A stretch of 6,783 bases of DNA, taken from Chloroflexota bacterium. Lineage in GTDB: Bacteria > Chloroflexota > Anaerolineae > J102. Below are positions 5,994 to 6,783 of this stretch, piece by piece. The position numbers were made by a program, and so were the translations under genes. Position 1 is the first letter of the stretch. Each line of letters opens with the position of its first letter. Below the pieces are notes generated by a model. That model did no database searches. It worked only from the letters and a program-made list of their open reading frames with translations, and was not told the DNA's origin. The DNA lies in the NCBI GenBank assembly GCA_024276255.1, contig JAJRXO010000528.1, forward strand, positions 1 to 6,783. The letters are read 5' to 3'.

Positions 5994-6026
5994 AGTTTAC
6001 ATCAGTCCCTTCTACTTTTCCTAATA

Positions 6027-6740
6027 ATGGATGTTGTTATGATCAAGAAAAAAACTGACAAAAGGAGGAAAACAGCCACGTCGCTCAGCCAGCAGGCTTA
6101 CGAGCGTATCCGACACAAAATCATCGCCCTGGATCTGCCGCCCGGCTCAGTGATCAATGAAACGGCGCTACGGGAGGAATTGGGGTTGGGCCGCACGCCG
6201 ATTCGGGAGGCGCTGCAGCGCCTGGCGCTGGAAAAACTGATTGTGATCATCCCCCGCCGCGGGACCTTCGTGGCCGAGATCGGCATCACCGACCTGCATC
6301 GTCTATTCGAGGCCCGCCTGGTGCTGGAGGCATTCGCTGCCCGCCTGGCCTGTCGCCGGGGCAAAGAAAAGCACTGGCAGCAGATGGCCGCTGTGCTGGC
6401 TCGGGCCGATGAGCCAGACGTGGATCAGGAACAACTGATCGCTATTGACGAGGCCTGCCACGAGATCATCTACGAGGCCGCCGACAACAAGTTTTTGCGC
6501 GACATCCTGGTGTCACTGTACGCGCTCAGTCTGCGCCTGTGGTACTACAGCCTGTTCCATATCGGCGGCATGCGTGAGGCCGTGATTGAACATGTTCGCA
6601 TCATGGAGCAGCTACGGGAGCACAATGAGGATGAGGCCGCCCGCCTGATTGTAGAGCACATCCAGACATTCCAGGCAACTATCCAGGAGGTCATGCTGGG
6701 TACGCCTAGACCCGATGTTCTTCCGTCGTTTCGAGATTGA
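6027..6740 (+). CDS. GntR-family transcriptional regulator, FCD (FadR) subfamily
   Basis: DNA-binding regulator of 237 residues. The N-terminal winged helix-turn-helix spans about 20-85, with the family-typical block INETALREELGLGRTPIREALQ (43-64) and the wing sequence IPRRGTFVAEI (75-85). The C-terminal FCD ligand-binding domain spans about 89-222. D141 and H145 (DEACHEI), H189 (EHVRIM) and H211 (EHIQ) fall where FCD domains usually coordinate a metal that helps bind a carboxylate ligand. FCD regulators commonly sense organic acids and repress the adjacent metabolic gene, here the divergent alcohol dehydrogenase. The N-terminus has an unusual basic run (KKKTDKRRKT, 7-16). No convincing ribosome binding site precedes the ATG at 6027 or the in-frame ATG at 6039 (MIKKKT), so the exact start is uncertain by four residues. 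The ligand is not deducible from sequence. Confidence 0.92.
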   Translation: MDVVMIKKKTDKRRKTATSLSQQAYERIRHKIIALDLPPGSVINETALREELGLGRTPIREALQRLALEKLIVIIPRRGTFVAEIGITDLHRLFEARLVLEAFAARLACRRGKEKHWQQMAAVLARADEPDVDQEQLIAIDEACHEIIYEAADNKFLRDILVSLYALSLRLWYYSLFHIGGMREAVIEHVRIMEQLREHNEDEAARLIVEHIQTFQATIQEVMLGTPRPDVLPSFRD

Positions 6741-6783
6741 TCGCCAACGAGGATAGCCCCCGCCTTGTACCAGTTCGCAAGGA
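6741..6783. other. Right-edge non-coding stretch
   Basis: Forty-three bases after the regulator stop. I see no hairpin terminator. The last bases (AAGGA) could be the ribosome binding site of a further plus-strand gene beyond the edge, but this cannot be confirmed. Confidence 0.3.

Noticed and set aside
6060..6080. Perfect AAAGGAGG inside the regulator coding region, followed by an ACG codon, as a possible alternative start
   Set aside because: No ATG, GTG or TTG lies in frame at suitable spacing. An ACG start is improbable, and the bases are explained by the Lys/Arg-rich N-terminus.

Overview
The window comes from a bacterium of moderately high GC (high 50s percent by eye). It is packed with genes: five on the minus strand and one regulator on the plus strand at the right edge. 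No gene here identifies the organism securely. The two-subunit, oxygen-sensitive [4Fe-4S] fumarase and the iron-type alcohol dehydrogenase fit an anaerobic or microaerobic lifestyle. A Chloroflexota or Desulfobacterota-like host is a guess, not a result. There are no IS elements, CRISPR arrays, tRNAs or rRNAs.

Layout from right to left, which is the direction of transcription for most genes. A GntR/FCD-family regulator (6027-6740, +) diverges from an iron-containing alcohol dehydrogenase (5888-4716, -). The roughly 138-bp region between them holds a good sigma70-type promoter for the regulator, a weaker candidate for the dehydrogenase, and a perfect 7+5+7 inverted repeat that overlaps both and is a likely operator. 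After a 131-bp gap with a candidate extended -10 promoter come the alpha (4584-3688) and beta (3695-3084) subunits of a class I fumarase/tartrate-dehydratase-type hydro-lyase, overlapping by 8 bp. A strong intrinsic terminator (about 3026-2997) closes this unit. Next is a quaternary-amine/proline-type ABC importer: a ProV-like ATPase (2935-1889) and, one base later, a permease (1887 to beyond the left edge). The permease is a head-to-tail duplication of a ProW-like unit in one polypeptide. No substrate-binding protein is present; it may lie beyond the left edge or elsewhere.

How the parts may work together: the importer probably takes up glycine betaine, carnitine, choline or proline, as osmoprotectant or as carbon/nitrogen source. 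The FCD regulator probably senses a small carboxylate and controls itself and the dehydrogenase. The fumarase interconverts fumarate and malate. Whether all six genes serve one pathway cannot be settled from the sequence; the terminator between fumarase and transporter argues for at least two transcription units.

The points most worth a second look are the double permease, the divergent operator/promoter, and two substitutions at usually conserved histidine positions: Gln275 in the dehydrogenase, and Leu264 in fumarase alpha, which may simply mark a subfamily. I see no clear sign of a wholly new system.
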